NCBI GenBank assembly: GCA_017619585.1
Contig: JAFZSA010000020.1
Location: 1 to 24,450 of the forward strand
DNA length: 24,450 nucleotides
DNA from: Bacteroidaceae bacterium
Lineage (GTDB): Bacteria; Bacteroidota; Bacteroidia; Bacteroidales; Bacteroidaceae
Reading direction: 5' to 3'
Below are positions 1 through 7,717 of this stretch, in pieces (the stretch's first letter is position 1; each line of letters begins with the position of its first letter). The notes under the pieces were generated by a model. That model was not told where the DNA came from and did no database searches. It saw only the letters and a program-made list of their open reading frames with translations. A program made the translations under genes and the position numbers.

Positions 1-49
1 CTTTTCTGTTTTTTCTTGTGATTCTGACATGAAAATCAAAAAAGATAGC

Positions 50-57
50 TAAATTTG
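50..57 (+). promoter_or_regulatory. Putative promoter core for the GLUG protein gene
   Basis: TAAATTTG matches the Bacteroidota -7 consensus TAnnTTTG and lies about 50 bases before the start codon at 108. No convincing TTTG -33 element is seen 19-21 bases upstream, so the call is tentative. The leader is AT-rich. Confidence 0.45.
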
Positions 58-107
58 TAAACAGATTTTAAGTCTAATTTTACGAGAAACCAACATTATT
101 AACAAAC

Positions 108-3100
108 ATGAGAAAAAGATTACTTTATGGTCTTCTTCTACTGTTCGCTTGTATGACGGGCAGTGTGAGGGTGTGGGCGCTTGAACCGGATGACAATGGC
201 GTCTACCAAATTGGAACAGCTCAGGATCTGATTGATTTTGCAGCTTTAGTGAATAACGGGCAGTTCGGTGCCAATGCTGTTTTGACAGCTGACATTGCAC
301 TTGCTGATTCTTGGAGTGTACCTATTGGTGTCATTACCGGCGATAAGAACGGTACAGTGGGTCCCGGTGCCTATGCCGGCACCTTCGATGGTCAGGGACA
401 CAAGATTACCTGTTTCAATGCTGAAAGCACGGGAGACGGACATGTTGGTCTCTTTGGCGATGCCAATGGTGCTACTATCAAGAACTTCAGTATTGAAGGT
501 ACCCTTACGGTGACAGGCGGATACGGATCCGGTGTTATTGGTTATCCCACTAACAGTACCATAGACAATGTACATTCTGCTCTGGCAATTGACGTTACAG
601 AAGCTGGTGTAAGTCATGTTGGCGGTGTGATAGGTTCTTCACGTGGTGGTAATGTTATCAAAAACTGCACCTACAGTGGTGCTTTGACGGTTATATCAGG
701 CAGTACCGACTGCTTTGCTGCTATTGTTGGTTACGTTGGTGGCGACAATATAACAAATTGCGTTAACTATGGTAGTGTCATCTTTTCAGATGCAAGTTGT
801 GCCGTAGGTGGTATCGTCGGTTACCTAAATAATACAAGTACATCTATTAAAGGTTGCATGAACATGGGTAAGATTGAATTCGATGCAGCCGGGAGTACTC
901 CTACGTATGGAGGTGCCATCGTAGGTCGTCTGAAGAGCTTTGATACAGCTAATATTATTGGTAACTGCTGGCTTGAAGGCAGTGCCAATGGTGCATCTAA
1001 GAATGATAATGGTGGCGATGACTTGACATCTGCGTTTTGCTTTACCAATGACATGCTGGCAACCGGTGAGGTTTGCTACGAACTGAATGGTAATCAGACT
1101 GCAATCAGCTGGTATCAGACATTGGGAACTGACAATGTTCCCGTTCTGGATGCTACACATGCACAGGTTTATAAGAATGGTCACAAGCATTGCGACGGAA
1201 CCTGGTACGATGATTACACTTTCTCTAATACCTCTTCTGAAATACCTGTGGACGACCACCATTTTGTTAATGGTGTCTGCGACTATTGCGGCTTCATTGA
1301 TGAAGAGGCTATTGCCAACAGCATGGTTCAGAATGCTGACGGTTTCTATGAGATTGGCAATGCTCCACAGTTCATGTGGTTTGCAAAATATGTGAATGGC
1401 GGTCATCCTGAAGCTAATGCTATCTTGACAGCCGACATTAGTTTCGCTAAAGTTATCAATAGCAACAATCCTTGGAACCCTGTTGGTTCTACAGACTCAT
1501 ATAAGGGAACCTTTGATGGAAAAGGCTTCACCATTTCAGAATTTGAGGTAACAAGTAACGGTGACCATTATGGTTTGTTTGGTAAACTGACTGGTGGTGC
1601 CGTAGTTAAGAACTTTACTATAGAGGGTACAATAAACAGTCTTAACCAATATGTTGGTGTCATTGGTTCTGCAGGTGGCGGCACCGTTAACATCAGCGAC
1701 ATACACAGTAAACTTAACATTAACTGTTCAAAGTCAAGACATGCTGGTATTCTGGGATTCCAGAGTAGCACCGGTACTATTAATATTAAGCGTTGTATCT
1801 ATTCCGGTACTATGGATGCAGGTAAAACTAATGGTAACTTGGGTGGTATTGTGGGACTCGGCCAGAACAACGCAAGTGCTTACATCAATATTACAGACTG
1901 TCTCTTTGATGGTACAATTCTTGATGACGGCGGTAACAATGCCGGTGGTATCGTGGGTTATGCCAATAAAACAAAAGTGACCATTAAGAACTGCTTGTCA
2001 GTTGGTACTATTGTTGCGCCCAATCCAAGTCCTTTCTTTGGTCAGTTGAATGCCAGCAACTCTAAGTGGGCAGGAAAGAACTATTACACAACAGAAGGTA
2101 ATCTCGTGGGTGTGCCAGGATCTGGCGTGACAGTTAGTGGCACAGAGCCTGTTATGACTGACGAAGACAAGTTGGCATATGGCGAAATCTGCTTTGAGTT
2201 GAACGCAGGTAAGTTCCCAGATGCTGCTTGGCGTCAGACTATCGAAGTAGAGAAATATCCTGTGCCAACAAACGAGGGTGACTATGTTTATCTCTTTTCT
2301 GCAGGATACCAGAATATCAACAATGAAAATATTGCTGAGGTAATTAGCGACCTTAAAGAAGTTGAGACAGAGTTCATTGAGAATGATGAGCTGGTAGCAT
2401 ACAACGTTTTGATTGACGAATTCAAGGAGGCTATTCAGTCTTGGGAGTCAATAGACAACCTTAACGACTTCCTTACAGCCTATTATGCCGCAGCTGCGAT
2501 TAAAGAGAATATCAAGAACTCTGCAGCTAACTATACCAAGTATGTTCAGGCATGTGATTATGCTGTTAAATATCTGGAAGAGAGTGGGCTTGATGGCAAA
2601 TGGGTTGACTTCCTGAAGGATTATCTTGAGGGAAGCATGGAACCATGTAAAGACTATCCCAACGGAGGCTATTTATATATAATGGAGAAGCGCGACCTGA
2701 ATGATGATGCTATTACTGCAGAAATAGCCTTTGTAAATCAGATGTTGGAGAACGCCATTGCCGGTGGTATCACAGCTGGTACTGAAATTACCCGTTTGAT
2801 GGCAAACTCTGACTTCGCAAATGAATTTGAGGGCTGGACTACTGAATATGAAGGTGGTAGCATCACTACAGGTGGTGTTGAGGGACGTACGAAGATTGCC
2901 CGTGGTCTGAACAATAACAGCTTCAACTTCTATCAGACTGTAACGGAGATTCCTAATGGTATTTATTTGATGACCATCAACGGTCTGTTCCGTTCGGGTG
3001 CTGATATTTACAACCAGTACTATGCAGGTCAGCTCTATCTGAATAACACCTCTAACTATGTTATGTCTATTGGCGAGGGCTATATCACAGAGGGTGAAGC

Positions 3101-4970
3101 AGAGCCTAACGAGAACTGCCTTGGTGAAAGTGGTGATGCTGTGTATGCAGGTGAAGAGGGTGCTGGTTTTGTTCCCAAGTCAATCAATGGCTGTTCTTAT
3201 GCATTCAGTGCCAACCGATACCTGAACTTCTGTGCTACCGAGGTTAAAGACAGTACACTGACCGTTGGTGTCCGTAATCTGGGTACAGGCATGGCAAATG
3301 ACTGGTTGCCCTTCGGTAATGTACGTGTATTCTATCTGGGTACAGCAGAGGAAGCTAACGAAAAACTGACTGATGTATTGGCTGGCTATGCTGAGCGTGC
3401 TCAGGTTATTTTGGATTTCTCCTATAACAGTGATGTGAAGGAATATATGCAGTATCCTAACTTTTCCGAGAATTTGAAGGATCAGCTTTCCGATGCTATT
3501 GCAGCTGTTGATGGTGCTGCAACAGGTGCGGATAAGTTGGAACTTATCAATAGGTTCTCTGAACTCTTCAACGAGGTATATGCTTGTCGTAAGGCATATA
3601 TTGCTATGTTTGAGGCTGCCTATAAACTGAATGATCTTGTTGGAACTCTTGCTGACATAGGTATTGTATCTGAAGAAGAGGCCAAACAGTGGGAGGAAGA
3701 GGCATACGATGCATTTGGTAAATTTGATTCTGGAAATGCTTCAACACAGGAGGCTAAAGCCATTGCAGATAGGTTCAATTCTACTAATCTTGTTCCCATA
3801 CCTATGTCTGAGGATGGCGTATATCAGATAGGTACAGCTCAGCAATTGAGAATCTATGGTATTCTTGTCAACAATCTCCTGACCAAAGCAAATGCTGTCT
3901 TGACTGCAGATATTGACATGAGTGAACTTGGCGAAGATGAGCCCTTCGAGCCTATCGGTGCTTATGCAGAAGATAGCTCAAAGAAAATGATCACTACCTA
4001 TGCCTTCACAGGTGTATTTGACGGACAGGGTCATGCCATCAAGAACTTTGTATATGTTGCAGGTGGTAGTGGAAACGGTCTGTTTGGTTTGATTAATAAT
4101 GCAACTGTCAAGAACTTCCGCATCAGCGGTACACTGACATCAGACGGTCACAACTATAATGGCGTTGTCGGAATGGCAGAAGGTACGTCAGTAGTTAGTG
4201 GTGTCTATAGTGACATGGACGTCAATGTTTCAAACTGTGGTGCTCACTCTGGTGGTATCGTAGGTGGCTGTTCAACCTCTAGTAAGATTCTTGTTGAGTA
4301 CTGCGAATATGCCGGTACAATGACACATCGTGGTTCTGGCGACTGCCAGGCTGGTATCTTAGGCTACACCTACGCTGGTGGTGTTAAGAACTGTATCTTC
4401 AGTGGTACGATAGATGGTGAGACTTCTAAGTACGGTGGTATTCTTGCCTATTGTAAGATTCCTGGGTTCCAGGGCGTGCAGAACTGTCTGTCTATTGGTA
4501 AGATTGTTTCCAATTCAACTCAACAGGCTGCTATTATCGCAAGTTGGAACGGTGGTGTGACAACAGCTGTGACAAACAACTACTATTGTCTCAAGGAAGG
4601 TTCTACTACCGATATTGCTATTGGTAACAAGACTGCTAACTGCGAGGCACCCCATGCAGTAACTGCCGAGCAGTTGGCAAGTGGTGAGGTATGCTACAAG
4701 CTTAATGGCGAGAACCAGGGTGAAGATGCTGTTTGGTATCAGACACTTGGTGAGGATGCTTCTCCTGTTTTGGACAAGACTCACAAGGTAGTATTCTATG
4801 ACGAGGTTCGTGGCTATTATAACCTAACTCAGGATGAGGAGGACGGATTAAACAGCCTCACCCCAGCCCTCTCAGAAGGCGAGGGAGTCATCTACAACTT
4901 GGCAGGTCAGCGCATAAGCCGTCTGCAGAAGGGTATCAACATTGTTGGTGGTAAGAAGGTTCTTTTCTAA
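108..4970 (+). CDS. Large exported GLUG-repeat surface protein with three repeated modules
   Basis: This 1620-aa protein begins with a signal peptide (residues 1-24: MRKR, then a hydrophobic core ending VWA). Three homologous modules start near residues 27, 408 and 1231. Each opens with a (D)G(V/F)Y(Q/E)IG motif, then NNG...ANA(V/I)LTADI, then beta-helix-like GLUG repeats of the GLFG..(A/T)(T/V)(I/V)KNF type, and closes with GE(V/I)C(Y/F)(E/K)LN plus a Trp-containing strand. Between modules 1 and 2 lies a Cys/His patch (NGVCDYCG, about residue 395). Between modules 2 and 3 are an alpha-helical stretch (about 760-930), a beta-rich domain with an NSDF..GW opening reminiscent of carbohydrate-binding folds (about 930-1115), and a second helical stretch. 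The C-terminus (IYNLAGQR...GKKVLF) resembles the sorting-type tails common on exported Prevotella proteins. GLUG proteins are surface or adhesive; the exact ligand is unknown. It is the only gene before a strong terminator. Confidence 0.85.
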   Translation: MRKRLLYGLLLLFACMTGSVRVWALEPDDNGVYQIGTAQDLIDFAALVNNGQFGANAVLTADIALADSWSVPIGVITGDKNGTVGPGAYAGTFDGQGHKITCFNAESTGDGHVGLFGDANGATIKNFSIEGTLTVTGGYGSGVIGYPTNSTIDNVHSALAIDVTEAGVSHVGGVIGSSRGGNVIKNCTYSGALTVISGSTDCFAAIVGYVGGDNITNCVNYGSVIFSDASCAVGGIVGYLNNTSTSIKGCMNMGKIEFDAAGSTPTYGGAIVGRLKSFDTANIIGNCWLEGSANGASKNDNGGDDLTSAFCFTNDMLATGEVCYELNGNQTAISWYQTLGTDNVPVLDATHAQVYKNGHKHCDGTWYDDYTFSNTSSEIPVDDHHFVNGVCDYCGFIDEEAIANSMVQNADGFYEIGNAPQFMWFAKYVNGGHPEANAILTADISFAKVINSNNPWNPVGSTDSYKGTFDGKGFTISEFEVTSNGDHYGLFGKLTGGAVVKNFTIEGTINSLNQYVGVIGSAGGGTVNISDIHSKLNINCSKSRHAGILGFQSSTGTINIKRCIYSGTMDAGKTNGNLGGIVGLGQNNASAYINITDCLFDGTILDDGGNNAGGIVGYANKTKVTIKNCLSVGTIVAPNPSPFFGQLNASNSKWAGKNYYTTEGNLVGVPGSGVTVSGTEPVMTDEDKLAYGEICFELNAGKFPDAAWRQTIEVEKYPVPTNEGDYVYLFSAGYQNINNENIAEVISDLKEVETEFIENDELVAYNVLIDEFKEAIQSWESIDNLNDFLTAYYAAAAIKENIKNSAANYTKYVQACDYAVKYLEESGLDGKWVDFLKDYLEGSMEPCKDYPNGGYLYIMEKRDLNDDAITAEIAFVNQMLENAIAGGITAGTEITRLMANSDFANEFEGWTTEYEGGSITTGGVEGRTKIARGLNNNSFNFYQTVTEIPNGIYLMTINGLFRSGADIYNQYYAGQLYLNNTSNYVMSIGEGYITEGEAEPNENCLGESGDAVYAGEEGAGFVPKSINGCSYAFSANRYLNFCATEVKDSTLTVGVRNLGTGMANDWLPFGNVRVFYLGTAEEANEKLTDVLAGYAERAQVILDFSYNSDVKEYMQYPNFSENLKDQLSDAIAAVDGAATGADKLELINRFSELFNEVYACRKAYIAMFEAAYKLNDLVGTLADIGIVSEEEAKQWEEEAYDAFGKFDSGNASTQEAKAIADRFNSTNLVPIPMSEDGVYQIGTAQQLRIYGILVNNLLTKANAVLTADIDMSELGEDEPFEPIGAYAEDSSKKMITTYAFTGVFDGQGHAIKNFVYVAGGSGNGLFGLINNATVKNFRISGTLTSDGHNYNGVVGMAEGTSVVSGVYSDMDVNVSNCGAHSGGIVGGCSTSSKILVEYCEYAGTMTHRGSGDCQAGILGYTYAGGVKNCIFSGTIDGETSKYGGILAYCKIPGFQGVQNCLSIGKIVSNSTQQAAIIASWNGGVTTAVTNNYYCLKEGSTTDIAIGNKTANCEAPHAVTAEQLASGEVCYKLNGENQGEDAVWYQTLGEDASPVLDKTHKVVFYDEVRGYYNLTQDEEDGLNSLTPALSEGEGVIYNLAGQRISRLQKGINIVGGKKVLF
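4856..4887 (+). repeat. C-rich dyad element inside the GLUG coding sequence
   Basis: A CCTCACCCC-AGCCCTCTC...GCGAGGGAG segment with a near-perfect dyad reads in frame as LTPALSEGEG, between the last GLUG module and the C-terminal tail. It resembles C-rich dyads found between genes in this window (near 21364, 22455 and 22822) and the in-frame one at 24356. I infer that a dispersed repeat entered the gene and now serves as a linker. Confidence 0.6.
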
Positions 4971-4975
4971 AGGCA

Positions 4976-5003
4976 TTAGACTTTAGACCTTAGACTTTAG
5001 ATA
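4976..5003. repeat. Heptamer array (TTAGACT type, 4 copies)
   Basis: Four consecutive 7-bp units (TTAGACT, TTAGACC, TTAGACT, TTAGATA) start 6 bases after the stop codon of the GLUG gene and lead into the terminator hairpin. The period is exactly 7. Confidence 0.85.
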
Positions 5004-5008
5004 ATAAG

Positions 5009-5041
5009 AGAGGGCGTAGCACTTATGAAGCTACGCCCTCT
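5009..5041 (+). terminator. Intrinsic terminator after the GLUG gene
   Basis: A perfect 12-bp inverted repeat (AGAGGGCGTAGC and GCTACGCCCTCT) encloses a 9-base loop and is followed by TTTGTATTT. It lies about 40 bases after the stop codon at 4970 and could serve both strands. Confidence 0.85.
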
Positions 5042-5098
5042 TTGTATTTGGACAAGGTTTTTTATTGGTTAATGGTTATAGATTATTGAGTTTTATTG

Positions 5099-5126
5099 TT
5101 CAATGTTCAATGCTCAATGTTCAATG
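5099..5126. repeat. Heptamer array (TTCAATG, 4 copies)
   Basis: Four units of TTCAATG (third copy CTCAATG) end one base before the stop codon of the minus-strand HAD gene. Weaker 7-bp phasing (GGTTAAT, GGTTATA) is visible just upstream, at about 5068-5081. Confidence 0.85.
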
Positions 5127-5127
5127 G

Positions 5128-5841
5128 TTATAAGATGTCTTGGATTTCCTTTAGGCTTGTTACCTGATAGGTTGCAATGCCAGTTGGTGGAGTGAAATCC
5201 TTGGGATTACGATTAAAGAAGATGGTGCGCAGACCTGCGTCATGTGCTCCGGTAATGTCGGTAGTGAAGTTGTCTCCAACCATAATGGTATCCTCTGGTG
5301 TTGCCCCTGTTTGCCGGAAGGCGTATTGGAAGAAGAGGGGACTGGGCTTGTTGGCTCCTGCATCCTCTGACAGGATGACATGCTGGAAGTAGGGTAGGCA
5401 GTGGCTGGCACGTAGCTTGCTGTACTGAACCTCGTGGAAGCCATTGCTGCAGATGCTAAGGGTATAGCCCCGTTCTTTTAGATAGTCCAGAAGTTGATGT
5501 GCCCCGTCTATCACGCCTGGTTTGATAGCACATCGAGACAGGAAGTAATCACTCACCTGCAGACAGTATTCTACCGTAGGGTTGAGACCTTCTCCTTGTG
5601 ATAGGGGACGGCGGAAACGTTCCACAATCAGATAATCACGTGTAATTTCTCCCTTGGCATACTGATCCCACAACTGTATGTTGGTTTGCCAGTACGGAAC
5701 AGTAAAGGCTTCTTCTGATGGGAAGTATTGCCCGAGATGGAAGTGCTGGAATAACTCGGTGAGAGCCAGGCAGGCATTCCCGTGAGTATCGTATAGTGTA
5801 TCGTCGAAGTCCAGAAAGACGTGTCTGATATTTTTCTCCAT
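5128..5841 (-). CDS. HAD-superfamily phosphatase, YjjG-like nucleotidase type
   Basis: The 237-aa protein has all HAD motifs: motif I DFDDTLYD (nucleophile Asp11, general acid Asp13), motif II SICSNG, the motif III lysine in GANKPSP, and motif [15 protein letters not shown]. An alpha-helical cap lies between motifs I and II, as in subfamily I enzymes. Length and motif wording fit the YjjG family, whose members dephosphorylate (non-canonical) pyrimidine nucleoside monophosphates; the substrate here is inferred only. The ATG lies 5 bases downstream of the stop of the oxidoreductase gene, so the two are probably co-transcribed. The cap contains PLSQGEG, encoded by a C-rich stretch (5588-5608) similar to the repeat inside the GLUG gene, possibly another in-frame insertion. 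Confidence 0.85.
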   Translation of the reverse strand: MEKNIRHVFLDFDDTLYDTHGNACLALTELFQHFHLGQYFPSEEAFTVPYWQTNIQLWDQYAKGEITRDYLIVERFRRPLSQGEGLNPTVEYCLQVSDYFLSRCAIKPGVIDGAHQLLDYLKERGYTLSICSNGFHEVQYSKLRASHCLPYFQHVILSEDAGANKPSPLFFQYAFRQTGATPEDTIMVGDNFTTDITGAHDAGLRTIFFNRNPKDFTPPTGIATYQVTSLKEIQDIL

Positions 5842-5846
5842 ATTGC

Positions 5847-6836
5847 TTACAACTTTCCTAAGATACGGTCCATAACCCAGTTGACACCTGTAGCACTGAT
5901 ACTGTCGGCAGTGCAGATGTCGCCTTTCTGCAGGTGCTCTACAATATTCTTTATTAGTGGCAGCTGTACGTGCTCGGGGTTGGGGACTGTTATTTCCTGA
6001 CGTCCCTCGCTGTTATGCAGGGCAATGGGTTCGTATGTGAAGACCGAGAAGCAGAGCTGTCCTTTGTCGCCAATCAGTTCTATACGGTCTGTGCGTGCAC
6101 TTTCATGTGACACGAAGCACCATGAGCCGCTTCCTGTCAGTCCGTCTGCAAACTGAAAGGCTGCGCTGACGGTATCCTCTGTCTCGTACAGTCCGCCTCT
6201 GTTGCTGCTGAAGCCGTTGGCATGCACGATAGGACCGAAGAGTTCCTGCAACAGGTCTATCTGGTGGGGAGCAAGATCGTAGAAATAGCCTCCACCGGCA
6301 ATGTCACGCTGTACGCGCCAAGGGAGCGATGTAGAGTTGTAATCCAGGTCGCGTGGCGGACAGGCAAACCTGATCTGTACGCTGATGACTTTTCCTATAG
6401 CCCCTTGCTGCAGCAGTTCCTTTACCTTCAGGAAATACGGTAGGTATCTTCTATAATAAGCTACGAAGCAAGGCACGTGCGTCTTCTCGCTGGCATGGTT
6501 TATGCGCTGGCAGTCATAGTAGCTGCTTGCCAAGGGCTTCTCCACGTAAACGGGCTTCCCGCTTTTCATAGCCATGATGGCGTATGTGGCGTGTGATGAG
6601 GGTGGGGTGGCGATGTAGATGGCATTGACGTTTGGGTCATTGATGAGTTGCTGGGCATCGTTGTACCATCGTGGAATGCCGTGTCTGAGGGCATAGGACT
6701 GTGCTTTCTCTCTGTTTCTGCTCATAACGGCCTGTACCGACGACCCCGGTATCAGACTAAAGGCGGGACCGCTTTTCTTCTCTGTTACCTCTCCGCAACC
6801 TATGAATCCCCATCTTATTTCCTTATATATTGCCAT
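5847..6836 (-). CDS. Gfo/Idh/MocA family NAD(P)-dependent oxidoreductase
   Basis: This 329-aa protein starts with a Rossmann fold ([13 protein letters not shown], GxGxxx loop at about residues 10-16). It carries the family signature VYVEKPLA with catalytic-type Lys100, and a C-terminal alpha/beta domain with [16 protein letters not shown], containing the Asp/His pair of the active site. Members oxidise or reduce sugars and cyclitols, or dehydrogenate related substrates; the substrate cannot be read from the sequence. No signal peptide is present, so it is cytoplasmic. It is the first gene of a two-gene unit with the HAD phosphatase and has its own divergent promoter, which suggests a small sugar or nucleotide-metabolite salvage unit (inference). 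Confidence 0.88.
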   Translation of the reverse strand: MAIYKEIRWGFIGCGEVTEKKSGPAFSLIPGSSVQAVMSRNREKAQSYALRHGIPRWYNDAQQLINDPNVNAIYIATPPSSHATYAIMAMKSGKPVYVEKPLASSYYDCQRINHASEKTHVPCFVAYYRRYLPYFLKVKELLQQGAIGKVISVQIRFACPPRDLDYNSTSLPWRVQRDIAGGGYFYDLAPHQIDLLQELFGPIVHANGFSSNRGGLYETEDTVSAAFQFADGLTGSGSWCFVSHESARTDRIELIGDKGQLCFSVFTYEPIALHNSEGRQEITVPNPEHVQLPLIKNIVEHLQKGDICTADSISATGVNWVMDRILGKL

Positions 6837-6865
6837 CTGCCTGTTAATTTTTCTTATTACGGATG

Positions 6866-6873
6866 CAAAGATA
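6866..6873 (-). promoter_or_regulatory. Promoter core for the oxidoreductase-HAD unit
   Basis: Read on the minus strand this is TATCTTTG, a full match to TAnnTTTG, 29 bases before the oxidoreductase start codon. It is paired back-to-back with an identical core on the plus strand 13 bases away. Confidence 0.7.
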
Positions 6874-6886
6874 CGCTTTTTCTCTG

Positions 6887-6894
6887 TATCTTTG
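6887..6894 (+). promoter_or_regulatory. Promoter core for the membrane protein gene
   Basis: TATCTTTG lies 22 bases before the start codon at 6917 and is the same 8-mer as the divergent minus-strand core. The two promoters are close enough that their -33 regions overlap, so the genes may compete or be co-regulated. Confidence 0.7.
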
Positions 6895-6916
6895 CACTAC
6901 GAAAGCTGAATAATTT

Positions 6917-7717
6917 ATGGAAACAACAGGAGATAATCTGATTCAAGTAAAGAAAGAACGTTCTTATATAAGCTGTCTTGTAAATGGATGGTCATATGGT
7001 TTCAAGCACTTAGGTCTGTTGCTGCGTTATATGTGGCCCAGCATAGTCATGTCTATGCTGCTTCCTTTTACGATATTCTTCTTTTATATTCAGTTGGATG
7101 CCTTATTGCGTAAGTGGATAGAATTGGGTTATCTTCCCAATGCTACGATAAAGAGCATGAGACCGGAAATGCAGAAGTGTGCTTCCCGTACTGCCTTGAC
7201 AATATTGTTGGGTGTTCTGCTTATACCTGTTGTGGCAGCAGGATTCGCTTGTCTGCTGTTGCCATTTATTTTGGGTTGGAAATATTTGTGGGGCATACTG
7301 ATATTCCTTGTGGTATTCATCCTTTCTTTTTCCATGGTTGTTGCGGAAATGCAGATCAGGTTTTCATATATCCCCCTGAAGGAATGTTTCCGTAGTGGAT
7401 TCGGACTAAGCTACAAGAACTTTGGCAGTCTTTTTGCCTTCTTGACTCTGGAAAGTCTGGTTTGCTTAATAGTAGTTTTTCTGGGCAGCATTCCCTATAT
7501 GGTTATGTCTGCTGTAAGCATCCAGGTTTATAATGGAATGCAGATGGGCGATGTGTTGGATTTGCCCGTTTGGCAGTTTATCTTACTTGTATTATTGTCT
7601 GCCTGTATTCTGAGTGTTGTATTTCAGATTGCCCTTATTGTCCTCAACTTCAGCCATTGCCTGATGTGGGGCAATTTAGTTAATGAAGTTCCAGCTGAGA
7701 CCGAAGCAAATAGTTAA
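6917..7717 (+). CDS. Multi-pass inner-membrane protein of unknown function
   Basis: The 266-aa protein has a short basic cytoplasmic start (QVKKERSYISCLVNGWSYGFKHL). Several long hydrophobic segments follow, at about residues 35-57, 92-115, 118-142, 170-198 and 220-248, some probably paired hairpins. The tail is short and acidic. No catalytic motif is recognised; the arrangement resembles other poorly characterised Bacteroidales membrane proteins. It is transcribed alone from the divergent promoter at 6887. Its last 42 bases, including the stop, lie inside the 3' end of the convergent porin gene, and both frames appear genuine there because the porin needs its C-terminal strand. Confidence 0.75.
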   Translation: METTGDNLIQVKKERSYISCLVNGWSYGFKHLGLLLRYMWPSIVMSMLLPFTIFFFYIQLDALLRKWIELGYLPNATIKSMRPEMQKCASRTALTILLGVLLIPVVAAGFACLLLPFILGWKYLWGILIFLVVFILSFSMVVAEMQIRFSYIPLKECFRSGFGLSYKNFGSLFAFLTLESLVCLIVVFLGSIPYMVMSAVSIQVYNGMQMGDVLDLPVWQFILLVLLSACILSVVFQIALIVLNFSHCLMWGNLVNEVPAETEANS

